Assembly (NCBI RefSeq): GCF_002835825.1
Contig: NZ_PIZH01000028.1
Location: 1 to 11,432 of the forward strand
Direction: 5' to 3'
DNA length: 11,432 bases
DNA from: Methanoregula sp.
GTDB lineage: Archaea > Halobacteriota > Methanomicrobia > Methanomicrobiales > Methanospirillaceae
The translations under genes were made by a program, and so were the position numbers. This document shows positions 4,636 to 11,432 of the stretch, one piece after another. The notes under the pieces are model-generated. The model was given only the letters and a program-made list of their open reading frames with translations, was not told the origin of the DNA and did no database searches. Position 1 is the stretch's first letter. Each line of letters opens with the position of its first letter.

Positions 4636-7332
4636 TCATGCCCAGTACCGGTGGGTCTGGACAAAGATGCGTTCTGCCTTGAGGATCTCGCGATAGAAGG
4701 CATCCCCTTCTGCCAGCGTGCCGAGGATCCGCGAGGCAACCTCCGGCCCAACGCCCCGGGCTGAGAGTGCTATGATTGCCTTTTTACCGCTCGAAAGTAC
4801 GATGTTGGCATTTCTCAAAAGCCGCTGCTCTGTTGAGCGTTCCTCGGCATTCTTCCGCGGCTTTTTCACTATGGCGTACTGCTCCTCCTCATAGGGTTTC
4901 AGTGCAGCAACCAGCCGGGCCCCGCACTTGGGGCACTGGGGATGGTCGTCAACACGGGAGACAACTGTCCGGGTCTTCCAGTCCCGGCAGTTCATGCAGG
5001 CAAGGATGACATCGTCCTGGCTGAGCCGGCGTTTGAGCGTGGAGAGTACGGCGCTGTCCCCGGAAGGTGGCGGGATCTGGTCGCGGGATGAGAGAAGCCC
5101 ACCTGCCCCGATAAGGGAGTGCAGGCCGAGCGCCACCCGGATCTTCCCGTTCCGGACAAGGGTCACGATCGCTGCTGCGGTGTCGATATCCATGTACTCT
5201 GAGAGCAGCTCCCGATAGGCTTCGTGCTGGACAACCGTGTTGTCAAAGAAGTCAAGAAGGCGCTGGATACTGATCTTCTCATAGTCGGCATCGGGATCAA
5301 TGGCCCCGAACTTTTTTGCAATCTGTACCAGCTTCCACTTGAAGAGCGCGGTCCGCTTCAGGGCAAGACGGAGTACGCCGGGCATGGTTGCAGGATCCAG
5401 GGAGAGAAGATGGTCGCGGACATCTGCCGCCCGGATGGATGAGGGAAGGCGCAGGAGCATCCGGTACGCGTCCAGTTCGAGACCGACCGTGGTACCATAC
5501 CGGGCAGAGAGGAGGATCGAGAGCACTCGCCCGAGAGCCTCGTTTGCCTTGTGACCGGCACAGACATTGCAGACCACCCCGTCTTCGGTATTCTCAAGCG
5601 TGATAAGCTCGTCTGTCGGGACAAGAGACCTGTTTTTGTCCATCTCCCGGAAGAATGCCGAGGCAAAGGCGAGCCCGTCGGGTTCCGTGCGGTACTCCGC
5701 AAGCGACCGGGTCCTCCGGATGCCGCCGGCTTCCTGCGCCACGGAATGCGGGACCGGGATCTGCTCGCCTTCCCATGAAGGAAGCTCCCCGATTGCCTTC
5801 TTTGCAGGTTCCACGGTCAGTTTCCCGTCAGCAATCTCAAGGACACGCCAGAGCTGGCCCTTGGTGATGAAAACAACCCCTGTGTGCACCCAGCCAACAA
5901 CGAAGGATTCGTCCAGGGTCCCGACCGTGCGCCGGGAGACGATGTCGAAGATGGGTACCTTCTTCTCGTCATGGATCATCGAGAGGTTCCCTGCAAGGTA
6001 CCGTCGTGCCCGCGCGGTGGTGATGATCCGGCTCCCGTCTATCCGGATGAGGCGGTGGTCCTCCATCTGCCGGCAGACCTTTTCCAGGAGTTCGTCACAG
6101 TCAGGGAACAGGATTGTCCGTTCGCAGATCTCGCGTATCCGCGGGCGCTCGATCTCCCCGTATTCGACCGCAATCGCTGCAACCTGGTTTGCGAGGACAT
6201 CTGCTGCTTGCCGTGGCAATACCACTGGTTCGATCTCGTTTGCGCCTGCCTTCCGGGCAATGACAAGGGATTCCAACAGGTCGTCAAATCCCGTGGCAAG
6301 GATGGTGCCGCGCGATATGGTATTCAGCTGGTGCCCTGCCCGGCCCACGCGCTGCACCAGGCGTGCAACCTCACGGGGCGAGCCGAACTGGATGACATGG
6401 TCAACGCGGCCGATATCGATCCCGAGCTCCATGGATGATGTGCAGATGAGGGTGCAGATCTCCCCTTTCTTGAACCGCTCTTCTGCATCGATCCGTACTT
6501 CTTTGGAGAGCGAACCATGGTGCACCTCAACATCCCCGTGGCCGAAGAGGGCGTGCCCGAGTGCTTCAGCGGTGACCCGCGTATTGACGAAGACAAGGGT
6601 CGATCCCTCGCGTTTCAGGTATTTCTTCAGCACTTCGACCTGGTGACGGAAATCGTCGCCCACATACTGCACCGAAAGGTCCAGCTGTTTGGCCACCGGC
6701 ACCTGAACAACGGAGCAGGGCCGGGCCCCGCAGAGGAATCCCGCGATATCCCCGGGATTTCCCACGGTTGCCGAGAGGCCGATTCGCTGGAACGCACCGG
6801 CATACACGTGGAGGCGCTCGAGCCCGACAGCAAGCTGGGCACCCCGCTTGCTCCCGGCAAGCTCATGGATCTCGTCGATGATGACATACCGGACATGGGC
6901 AAGGTGCTGCCGGAGCCGTTTTCCCATGAAGAGCGCCTGGAAGGTTTCCGGCGTTGTTATCAGCAGATCGGGAGGTGAGAGTGCCTGTTTTCTCCGTTCC
7001 GCCATCGGGGTATCGCCATGCCTCACGCCCACGGTAAGGCCAAGCTCACCGCACCACCACTGCATGCGGGAGAGGATATCGCGGTTCAGGGAGCGCAGGG
7101 GCGTGATGTAGATGGCCTTGAATCCCCCTCCGGCCGGAAGGGAGAGGAGGCCGTCAAAGACCGGGAACATCGCGCTCTCGGTCTTGCCGGTCCCGGTGGG
7201 CGCAATGAGGACGATGTTCTTCCCATCAAGAATAAGGGGGATTGCCTGTTTCTGCGCATCGGACAGGGAGGTAAACCCGCGTTTCCGGATACACGAACGG
7301 ACTCGCGGGTCCAGCCGTTCAATCGTCTTCAT
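4636..7332 (-). CDS. lhr: Lhr-type superfamily 2 ATP-dependent helicase
   Basis: Predicted 898-residue helicase, expected to translocate 3'-5' on single-stranded DNA (or DNA/RNA hybrids) in repair. Visible motifs: Q-motif region LSDAQKQAIP (23-32), Walker A APTGTGKT (44-51), TTPE (126-129), DEIHEL (153-158), SAT (187-189), the strand-separation region STLVFVNTR (244-252), ELGIDIG (302-308) and motif VI QRVGRAGHQ (327-335). RGAQLAVGLERL after the DEIH box is typical of Lhr. The C-terminal part has a zinc ribbon (C779, C782, C800, C803) and a helix-hairpin-helix-like ALSARGVGPEVASRIL (855-870). The frame stays open up to 7509, but the start at 7332 is chosen because it begins at the family-like MKTIERL, overlaps the upstream phosphoesterase stop by only 14 bases and avoids a low-complexity, Pro/Ser-rich extension. 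It is the last gene of the operon and probably translationally coupled. The exact archaeal Lhr subgroup is not resolved. Confidence 0.92.
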   Translation of the reverse strand: MKTIERLDPRVRSCIRKRGFTSLSDAQKQAIPLILDGKNIVLIAPTGTGKTESAMFPVFDGLLSLPAGGGFKAIYITPLRSLNRDILSRMQWWCGELGLTVGVRHGDTPMAERRKQALSPPDLLITTPETFQALFMGKRLRQHLAHVRYVIIDEIHELAGSKRGAQLAVGLERLHVYAGAFQRIGLSATVGNPGDIAGFLCGARPCSVVQVPVAKQLDLSVQYVGDDFRHQVEVLKKYLKREGSTLVFVNTRVTAEALGHALFGHGDVEVHHGSLSKEVRIDAEERFKKGEICTLICTSSMELGIDIGRVDHVIQFGSPREVARLVQRVGRAGHQLNTISRGTILATGFDDLLESLVIARKAGANEIEPVVLPRQAADVLANQVAAIAVEYGEIERPRIREICERTILFPDCDELLEKVCRQMEDHRLIRIDGSRIITTARARRYLAGNLSMIHDEKKVPIFDIVSRRTVGTLDESFVVGWVHTGVVFITKGQLWRVLEIADGKLTVEPAKKAIGELPSWEGEQIPVPHSVAQEAGGIRRTRSLAEYRTEPDGLAFASAFFREMDKNRSLVPTDELITLENTEDGVVCNVCAGHKANEALGRVLSILLSARYGTTVGLELDAYRMLLRLPSSIRAADVRDHLLSLDPATMPGVLRLALKRTALFKWKLVQIAKKFGAIDPDADYEKISIQRLLDFFDNTVVQHEAYRELLSEYMDIDTAAAIVTLVRNGKIRVALGLHSLIGAGGLLSSRDQIPPPSGDSAVLSTLKRRLSQDDVILACMNCRDWKTRTVVSRVDDHPQCPKCGARLVAALKPYEEEQYAIVKKPRKNAEERSTEQRLLRNANIVLSSGKKAIIALSARGVGPEVASRILGTLAEGDAFYREILKAERIFVQTHRYWA

Positions 7333-8074
7333 CCTGCACCAGTGCACTGAAAGGGCCGATGTACGTCCCATCGGCAAGGATGATCTCGGCGCTCCCGGGG
7401 TCCATGCACCGTGACAACGGGGAAAAGGGATCCCTGATAATACGGGAGATGTCGTACCCGGCAAGTTCGTTGAAGGCCGGCATGAAGAGAAGCCGGGTCT
7501 GTCCTGCACGGTCTTCGGGAACAGGGATATCTCCCTTGCCAGTCATCAGCCCGGCCCGGATATACGCAGGTTCCTGCAGGGCACAGCCAACTTCGTCGCG
7601 GAGGGCCAGGAGCGGGTGGTGGTGCCCGATAACAATGAGATTGCCGTACAGCTCCGGTGCAGGATACATATGCCCGTGGAGGAAACCGATCCCATCGATC
7701 AGCATTCCGTCCCTAGGACAGATCTCGCCTTCGCGGGCGAACCGCTCGAGGCCGATGTCATGGTTGCCGGGAAAGATGACCAGGGGTACCCGTGAGCGCA
7801 CGGTTTCCATAATCCCCGGGAGTTCATGATACTCCTGCCGCGTCAGGGAGGGGATGCTGTGCTTGATATCCCCCAGGAGAATAAGCCGGTCCGGGTTGGC
7901 TGAATCGATGACCCGCATCAGTCGCTCCAGCCGCTCTGCACTCCGGCTGGCGAAGTGAAGGCCGTGGGCTGCAAGGTCGGCCTCGATCCCAAAGTGCAGG
8001 TCCGAGACAACCAGCAGGCGCTCTTCGTTCTCGATGACAAGCGCCGGGCCGCTACGGATAAATTCCAGTTTCAT
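7319..8074 (-). CDS. calcineurin-like metallophosphoesterase (RPE/PdeM-like, COG1407 type)
   Basis: Predicted 251-residue cytoplasmic phosphodiesterase or nuclease with the two-metal calcineurin fold. Metal ligands in order: SDLH (D25, H27), GDIKH (D69), GNHD (N104, H105), HGH (H133, H135) and GHHH (150-153). The GD-K-H form and the length fit the ICC-like group to which Haloferax RPE (RPA-associated phosphoesterase) and bacterial PdeM (partner of an Lhr-like helicase and an ATP-dependent ligase) belong, to my knowledge. An ATG at 8110 exists in frame, but the start at 8074 forms an ATGA overlap with the stop of the upstream OB-protein gene and gives a family-like N-terminus (MKLEFIRSG). Its end overlaps the helicase start by 14 bases. 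The context suggests end processing in DNA repair; the physiological substrate is unknown. Confidence 0.88.
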   Translation of the reverse strand: MKLEFIRSGPALVIENEERLLVVSDLHFGIEADLAAHGLHFASRSAERLERLMRVIDSANPDRLILLGDIKHSIPSLTRQEYHELPGIMETVRSRVPLVIFPGNHDIGLERFAREGEICPRDGMLIDGIGFLHGHMYPAPELYGNLIVIGHHHPLLALRDEVGCALQEPAYIRAGLMTGKGDIPVPEDRAGQTRLLFMPAFNELAGYDISRIIRDPFSPLSRCMDPGSAEIILADGTYIGPFSALVQDEDD

Positions 8075-8841
8075 AAGAGCCTGACGTACCCTTTCCGGGG
8101 CTGGTAGCACTCGTCGTCCACAATGAGTGATTCCAGTGCCGCGAGCACTGCTTCCTTACTGATTCCCTTCCCGGCCAGCACAGCTATCACTTCTTCGACT
8201 GCAATGCCCTGCGGGCCCGGAGCAGTCCCAACCAGTTCCCGCACTTCAGATGTTACATCTGCTGCAATTTCCGCGGGAGCCGGGGCGAGCGGACGAATGC
8301 CCGAAACAACATGCTCCACCATCTCCAGGAGTTCCTGGAGGTCTTTTGTTGTGGTGGTGTAATGCCGGAGCGCCCTTCTGATATTGTCATCAGCATCCCC
8401 ACCATTGATCGCAAGGCGCATCTGCCCGATGCGGCGGAGCGTGTATTCCGCGGTTGAGAGGTAGATCTGGTCGCGGGTGGCCCGGTCAATGGGCAGGATC
8501 TGTTCCGGGCGTATGGTGGGGGAACCGGGCCTCCGGTTCTGGTTCACCTGGGCAAGACCGGTTACGGTCACAAAGGAAGGTATCGGGATCGTAGTGATGG
8601 CATCCTTCAACGCTCCCTTTCTCCAGGAGATGAGATCAAAGGCCCCGGTAGGATCTGCCACGCGGCAGTGTGCCATGTCACCGGATTCCCCGGCTTCTGT
8701 CAAAACCCCGGCAAAAAATATCTGCCGACAGCAGGCACCGGACGGTGTAACGACCCCTCCCTGAACACCGCTGTCTCCCATGGGTTGAACGAGCGTTGAC
8801 CGGGAAAACTCCCCGGCAAATACCCTGGCTGCACCTTCCAT
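8071..8841 (-). CDS. RPA-associated OB-fold protein (RPAP, COG3390 type)
   Basis: Predicted 256-residue single-stranded-DNA-binding accessory subunit. The N-terminal segment ARVFAGEFSRST (5-16) matches the opening typical of archaeal RPA-associated proteins. Residues about 38-118 form an OB fold (IFFAGVLTEAG, CRVADPTGAFDLISW, PSFVTVTGLAQVN). A helical region follows (about 120-180), then a Pro/Ala linker, and about 211-256 resemble a winged helix (AVEEVIAVLAGKGISKEAVL). OB fold plus C-terminal winged helix is the layout of eukaryotic RPA32. In Haloferax, rpap genes follow an rpa gene and precede the phosphoesterase rpe. Here the phosphoesterase and Lhr follow, but no rpa gene precedes: the next gene upstream encodes a TPR surface protein. 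It is the first gene of the operon. The ATG at 8841 keeps the conserved opening; no strong ribosome binding site is seen. Confidence 0.85.
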   Translation of the reverse strand: MEGAARVFAGEFSRSTLVQPMGDSGVQGGVVTPSGACCRQIFFAGVLTEAGESGDMAHCRVADPTGAFDLISWRKGALKDAITTIPIPSFVTVTGLAQVNQNRRPGSPTIRPEQILPIDRATRDQIYLSTAEYTLRRIGQMRLAINGGDADDNIRRALRHYTTTTKDLQELLEMVEHVVSGIRPLAPAPAEIAADVTSEVRELVGTAPGPQGIAVEEVIAVLAGKGISKEAVLAALESLIVDDECYQPRKGYVRLL

Positions 8842-8875
8842 AATCCGTACTACTATAGTCCAGAGTAACTATTCA

Positions 8876-8884
8876 AGATATAGC
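8876..8884 (-). promoter_or_regulatory. TATA-like box of the RPAP-phosphoesterase-Lhr operon
   Basis: The minus strand reads GCTATATCT, centred about 39 bases upstream of the ATG at 8841. The predicted transcript start is near 8854, leaving a short leader. It is the only TATATA-like sequence in the 99-base gap after the TPR gene. Confidence 0.4.
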
Positions 8885-8926
8885 CCGTGACAAGGGCGGT
8901 GCAGGTATCAGGAATAATCATTGCGC

Positions 8927-8932
8927 AAAAAA
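8927..8932 (-). terminator. T6 tract after the TPR protein gene
   Basis: The minus strand reads CTCCCTTTTTTGCGC, with the T-run beginning nine bases after the TAG stop at 8941. A U-tract in this place is a normal archaeal termination signal. It would separate the surface-protein genes from the RPAP operon. Confidence 0.4.
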
Positions 8933-8940
8933 GGGAGCAT

Positions 8941-9492
8941 CTACTGCAAGGAACGAGCCTTACAACAGACAAGGGCTACCAGAACCGAACATACAATGAT
9001 ACCGGGATGCAGGGGACTTTTTGCCGGGGTCGGGGTTGCCGGCTCAGAAGTATGAACGGGAACAGTCATGGGGGGAAAAAGACTGGAATCCAGGCGGTAT
9101 GCCTGTGCATAGGCATCTGCTGCCTCGTTCATCCGGCCCAATGCACGGAGCGCATCCCCTTTACTGTAATAGGCAGCAGCATAGGCATTGGGAAGATCGG
9201 TTGCATTGACCGAGACCACGCGATCCGCGGCGACAATAGCTTCTTCATACCGGCCCAGTTGAACAAGAATTCCTGCCTGGTTTGCCCATGCAAGGGGCAT
9301 GCTCTCGTTTATGGAGAGCGCTTTCTCGTTTGCCACAAGAGCAGCGGAGAACTGGCCGGCATTAGCAAGGTCTACGGCCTGATTATACCAGTACCAGGGA
9401 TTTTCTTCAGCAGGGACATTCTCCGCTGCAAGTGCGGGTGTGATGATCAGAAGGCTTGCGACAATGACTAACAGTGCTGTTCTGATGTTCAT
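8941..9492 (-). CDS. secreted TPR-repeat protein with C-terminal membrane segment
   Basis: Predicted 183-residue surface protein of unknown partner. Residues 1-22 are a signal peptide ending ALA. Three tetratricopeptide-like repeats follow (about 33-65, 67-99, 104-137), with the usual pattern of small residues (GQFSAALVANEKAL, GRYEEAIVAADRVV, GRMNEAADAYAQAY). A Pro/Thr linker (141-161) then leads into a hydrophobic C-terminal segment (164-177) with positive charge after it, so the repeats should face outward, tethered to the membrane. Two N-x-S/T sequons (N52, N96) could be glycosylated. A good ribosome binding site, AGGTGA, lies nine bases before the ATG, unlike most neighbours. It is co-directional with the DUF3821 gene 80 bases upstream and may share its transcript. 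TPR domains usually mediate protein-protein contact; the role is unknown. Confidence 0.85.
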   Translation of the reverse strand: MNIRTALLVIVASLLIITPALAAENVPAEENPWYWYNQAVDLANAGQFSAALVANEKALSINESMPLAWANQAGILVQLGRYEEAIVAADRVVSVNATDLPNAYAAAYYSKGDALRALGRMNEAADAYAQAYRLDSSLFPPMTVPVHTSEPATPTPAKSPLHPGIIVCSVLVALVCCKARSLQ

Positions 9493-9501
9493 GAAATCAC
9501 T

Positions 9502-9507
9502 TCACCT
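9502..9507 (-). promoter_or_regulatory. Shine-Dalgarno site of the TPR protein gene
   Basis: AGGTGA on the minus strand, nine bases before the ATG at 9492, matches the anti-Shine-Dalgarno end of archaeal 16S rRNA. It fixes the start codon of the gene. A TATA-like TTATTAA (9528-9534) further upstream lies inside a small dyad (9526-9536) and might give the gene its own promoter. Confidence 0.6.
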
Positions 9508-9572
9508 AAAGTATGTGCCCGTGATCGTTAATAACGTGGCCAGGATCGATGAGAAAAAGAGGATATTACGTA

Positions 9573-10610
9573 TCAGTACCTGCTTTGCGCGAGAAGAACA
9601 CATGCACCCAGAAGCCCAAGAATAACTACCCAGAGGGGCAGGGGTGAATAGGTGACTTTTGCCACCGGTTCCTCAAGGGCAGGTACCGGAGGAGTAACTG
9701 CCTGTTCCGTGATAACAGGGGTTGGGGTGATTGTCCCGGGAGGTGTGGTGACAGGGGTTTCTGAAGGCTCAGTGGTTGTCTGCGTTGCAGGGGATTCTAC
9801 CGGCACGAAGGTTACGCTTGCCGATGAGGTGGTTCTGCCATCCCTCATATCGGCACTGGTAAAGGATTCCTGCATGCCACCAAGGGTCTGGACAACTGTG
9901 AACGTGTAGGTTCCTGTCGGATACAGGAAGCCGCCCGTTGTATCACGGGAGAGCCGGTTCCATGCTTCCAGGTTTCTGCCATAATAGGTCGGGGTTGTTA
10001 TGAATGGCGTGCTGTCGAAAATCAGGATCTGGGTACTGGGAGACCCGATACTGCCGGTATAGATATTTTTCATATCCCTTCCCGAGGGATTGGTCAGGGT
10101 AACAGTAAAAAATCCATCAGCCGGTGTGAGATCGGTACGGTTGGTGTAACTGAGAACCTTGTGAAGGTTCGTGTCGATCCGGTAGGTGATGTTTGTCGTG
10201 ACGGGAACCGACTTCCCGGTAACGTCTTCATTCTTGTCAAGGTCCCAGACACGTATGGAGATCTGTGGTTCGTGAACGTTCAGCACAATAAAACGGGGTT
10301 GTCTGTCTTCGCAGTACCAGTTCCCGGGATACCCGCGGAAGAGATCCGGGCTGATATTGAAACTGTTGACCGGCAGGATCACGTCATTGACCCGTTGTAT
10401 CGTGATATTCGTTGCCGCCGGGCCGGACATATCTGTCTCATCCGGCCACCAGGCTATTACCTTGCAGTCACGGATAGCTGAAGTGATACTGAGACCGGTT
10501 TCTCCGATGAAGACCGGCGCGCCGGTTGCAACCTTTTTTATACTGGCTGATGCGGGAGAACAGACCAGGAAAATGACAATGAGGGCGCAGAAAATATATT
10601 TTATTTGCAT
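9573..10610 (-). CDS. DUF3821-type cell-surface protein, membrane anchored
   Basis: Predicted 345-residue surface protein of unknown function. Residues 1-22 are a signal peptide (YIFCALIVIFLVC, cleavage after ASA). The extracellular part (about 23-270) begins with GAPVFIGETGLSIT and contains the hallmarks I associate with DUF3821: the IAWW segment, SPDLFRGYPGNWY, ISIRVWDLDKNEDVTGKSVP and the ITYRIDTNL strand. A Thr/Pro-rich stalk (about 272-315) leads to a hydrophobic C-terminal helix (PLWVVILGLLGACVLLA) followed by SRY. Four N-x-S/T sequons (N68, N85, N140, N157) suit a glycosylated wall protein. The frame can begin at a TTG at 10625, but the ATG at 10610 is preferred: it gives a standard signal peptide and has a TATA-like box 26 bases upstream. 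DUF3821 proteins are typical of Methanomicrobia, often in many copies, and probably belong to the cell envelope. Confidence 0.82.
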   Translation of the reverse strand: MQIKYIFCALIVIFLVCSPASASIKKVATGAPVFIGETGLSITSAIRDCKVIAWWPDETDMSGPAATNITIQRVNDVILPVNSFNISPDLFRGYPGNWYCEDRQPRFIVLNVHEPQISIRVWDLDKNEDVTGKSVPVTTNITYRIDTNLHKVLSYTNRTDLTPADGFFTVTLTNPSGRDMKNIYTGSIGSPSTQILIFDSTPFITTPTYYGRNLEAWNRLSRDTTGGFLYPTGTYTFTVVQTLGGMQESFTSADMRDGRTTSSASVTFVPVESPATQTTTEPSETPVTTPPGTITPTPVITEQAVTPPVPALEEPVAKVTYSPLPLWVVILGLLGACVLLAQSRY

Positions 10611-10630
10611 GGAAAGTAATTTCAAAACCC

Positions 10631-10640
10631 TTATGATAAA
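10631..10640 (-). promoter_or_regulatory. TATA-like box of the DUF3821 gene
   Basis: The minus strand reads TTTATCATAA, centred 26 bases upstream of the ATG at 10610. That is the distance expected for a leaderless transcript starting at the A of ATG. No ribosome binding site precedes the ATG, which agrees with a leaderless mRNA and supports this start over the upstream TTG. Confidence 0.45.
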
Positions 10641-10660
10641 CGTTATGACATTCAGTACTC

Positions 10661-10672
10661 ACAGCATGCTGT
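10661..10672. repeat. perfect 12-bp palindrome in the DUF3821/rfcS divergent region
   Basis: ACAGCATGCTGT reads the same on both strands and lies about 25 bases upstream of the DUF3821 TATA-like box, in the 149-base gap (10611-10759) between divergent genes. A repeated AATTTTCA (10691-10698 and 10734-10741) is the only other pattern seen there. I find no convincing TATA box for rfcS. Confidence 0.35.
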
Positions 10673-10759
10673 TCCTGTTACCTGTACGATAATTTTCAAG
10701 GAACGCCAGCGCATAGTGATCCGTTACAAGAACAATTTTCACACGAAAGATGATCGAAT

Positions 10760-11432
10760 ATGGATGAGTCCCACACGATCTGGATAGAGAAATACCGCCC
10801 GCAGAAACTCGCTGATATCGTAGGACAGGACGAGATTGTCGAGAGACTGTCATCCTATGTCAGGAGCGGGAACCTCCCCCACCTTCTCTTCACGGGCAGC
10901 GCGGGCGTGGGAAAGACCACTGCGGCCGTAACACTGGCGCGGGAATTTTTCCGTGACTCGTGGCAGATGAACTTCCGCGAACTGAACGCATCGGATGAAC
11001 GGGGAATCGACGTGGTAAGGAACCAGATCAAGCAGTTCGCCCGGACCACACCTCTCGGTGACGCGACATTCAAGATCCTCTTCCTTGACGAAGCCGATGC
11101 CCTGACCACCGATGCCCAGGCCGCACTCCGCCGCACGATGGAGAGTTACGCCCAGACCTGCCGGTTCATCCTCTCCTGTAACTACTCCTCCAAGATCATC
11201 GACCCCATCCAGAGCCGGTGCGCGATCTACCGGTTCAAACCGCTTTCGCCGGCCGCGATACGCGAGGAGATCCGGCGCATCGCGCACCGCGAAAGCCTGA
11301 ATATCAGGCCGGATGCCATGGAAGCGATCGTATACATCGCACAGGGGGACATGCGCAAGGCGATCAACGCCCTGCAGGGGGCTGCAATCATCAGCCGTGA
11401 TATCGATGCAACGATGGTGTATGCGATCACGT
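10760..11432 (+). CDS. rfcS: replication factor C small subunit (clamp loader), 5' part
   Basis: The first 224 residues of an AAA+ ATPase that, with the large RFC subunit, loads the PCNA sliding clamp at primer-template junctions. The gene is cut by the window end; the family is usually about 320 residues. Visible: the clamp-loader opening [17 protein letters not shown] (7-23), Walker [10 protein letters not shown] (46-54), [11 protein letters not shown] (74-84), Walker [11 protein letters not shown] (107-116), sensor 1 [10 protein letters not shown] (137-146), the arginine-finger motif SRC (152-154) and sensor 2 region [11 protein letters not shown] (196-206). The DEAD form of Walker B and the SRC motif show it is a small, not a large, subunit. 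The start at 10760 is chosen because the frame is closed just upstream and the protein begins at the family-typical position. A weak GATGATC precedes the ATG. Transcription diverges from the DUF3821 gene. Confidence 0.95.
   Translation, partial: MDESHTIWIEKYRPQKLADIVGQDEIVERLSSYVRSGNLPHLLFTGSAGVGKTTAAVTLAREFFRDSWQMNFRELNASDERGIDVVRNQIKQFARTTPLGDATFKILFLDEADALTTDAQAALRRTMESYAQTCRFILSCNYSSKIIDPIQSRCAIYRFKPLSPAAIREEIRRIAHRESLNIRPDAMEAIVYIAQGDMRKAINALQGAAIISRDIDATMVYAIT

Noticed and set aside
5567..6646. A 359-codon open frame on the plus strand, antisense to the helicase
   Set aside because: Arg/Ser/Pro-rich low-complexity translation opposite conserved helicase motifs; no plausible start signal.
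7333..7509. 59-residue N-terminal extension of the Lhr helicase frame
   Set aside because: It overlaps the C-terminal coding part of the phosphoesterase, is rich in Pro and Ser, and has no family resemblance. The ATG at 7332 gives a normal Lhr start.
8075..8110. 12-residue N-terminal extension of the phosphoesterase
   Set aside because: The ATG at 8074 overlaps the upstream stop as ATGA, the usual coupled arrangement, and the extension lies inside the OB-protein gene.
10850..11287. 145-codon minus-strand frame over the clamp-loader gene
   Set aside because: The plus strand encodes intact Walker A, Walker B and SRC motifs of RFC small subunit. The antisense frame is a shadow.

Overview
The window comes from an archaeal chromosome, most likely a methanogen of the order Methanomicrobiales (Methanoregula-like). 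The basis is a TATA-binding protein and a clamp-loader small subunit of archaeal type, an Lhr-type helicase next to an RPA-associated OB protein and a calcineurin-like phosphoesterase, a cell-surface protein with the DUF3821 domain (a family I know from Methanomicrobia), a tRNA without an encoded CCA end, and TATA-like boxes about 26 bases upstream of likely transcript starts. No mobile element, CRISPR array or rRNA gene is visible.

Layout. Positions 1-2140, minus strand: tRNA-Leu(CAG) with its own TATA-like box, and an AMP-forming acyl-CoA synthetase that carries an extra N-terminal ribbon-helix-helix (CopG-like) DNA-binding segment. Positions 2138-3805, minus: a close paralogue of that synthetase without the DNA-binding segment. 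The 135-base gap between them holds a T-tract and short inverted repeats. Positions 3806-4045: a divergent promoter region with two perfect palindromes. Positions 4046-4600, plus: a TATA-binding protein of somewhat divergent sequence. Positions 4636-8841, minus: a tightly packed, overlapping three-gene operon transcribed in the order RPA-associated OB protein, metallophosphoesterase, Lhr-type helicase. Positions 8941-10610, minus: two secreted, membrane-anchored surface proteins (DUF3821 protein, then a TPR protein). Positions 10760-11432, plus: the first 224 codons of replication factor C small subunit, cut by the window end.

How the genes fit together. The three-gene minus-strand operon looks like a DNA repair or single-strand-DNA processing unit: an RPA-like OB protein, a phosphoesterase of the kind called RPE in Haloferax, and a 3'-5' helicase. 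No RPA gene precedes it. The two synthetases activate a carboxylic acid to its CoA ester with ATP; their substrate cannot be read from the sequence. The most unusual gene is the ribbon-helix-helix/acyl-CoA synthetase fusion, whose architecture suggests an enzyme that could also bind DNA and regulate transcription, in the way the bacterial PutA fusion does. Long open frames antisense to the synthetase and helicase genes are shadows of their codon usage and are not annotated.
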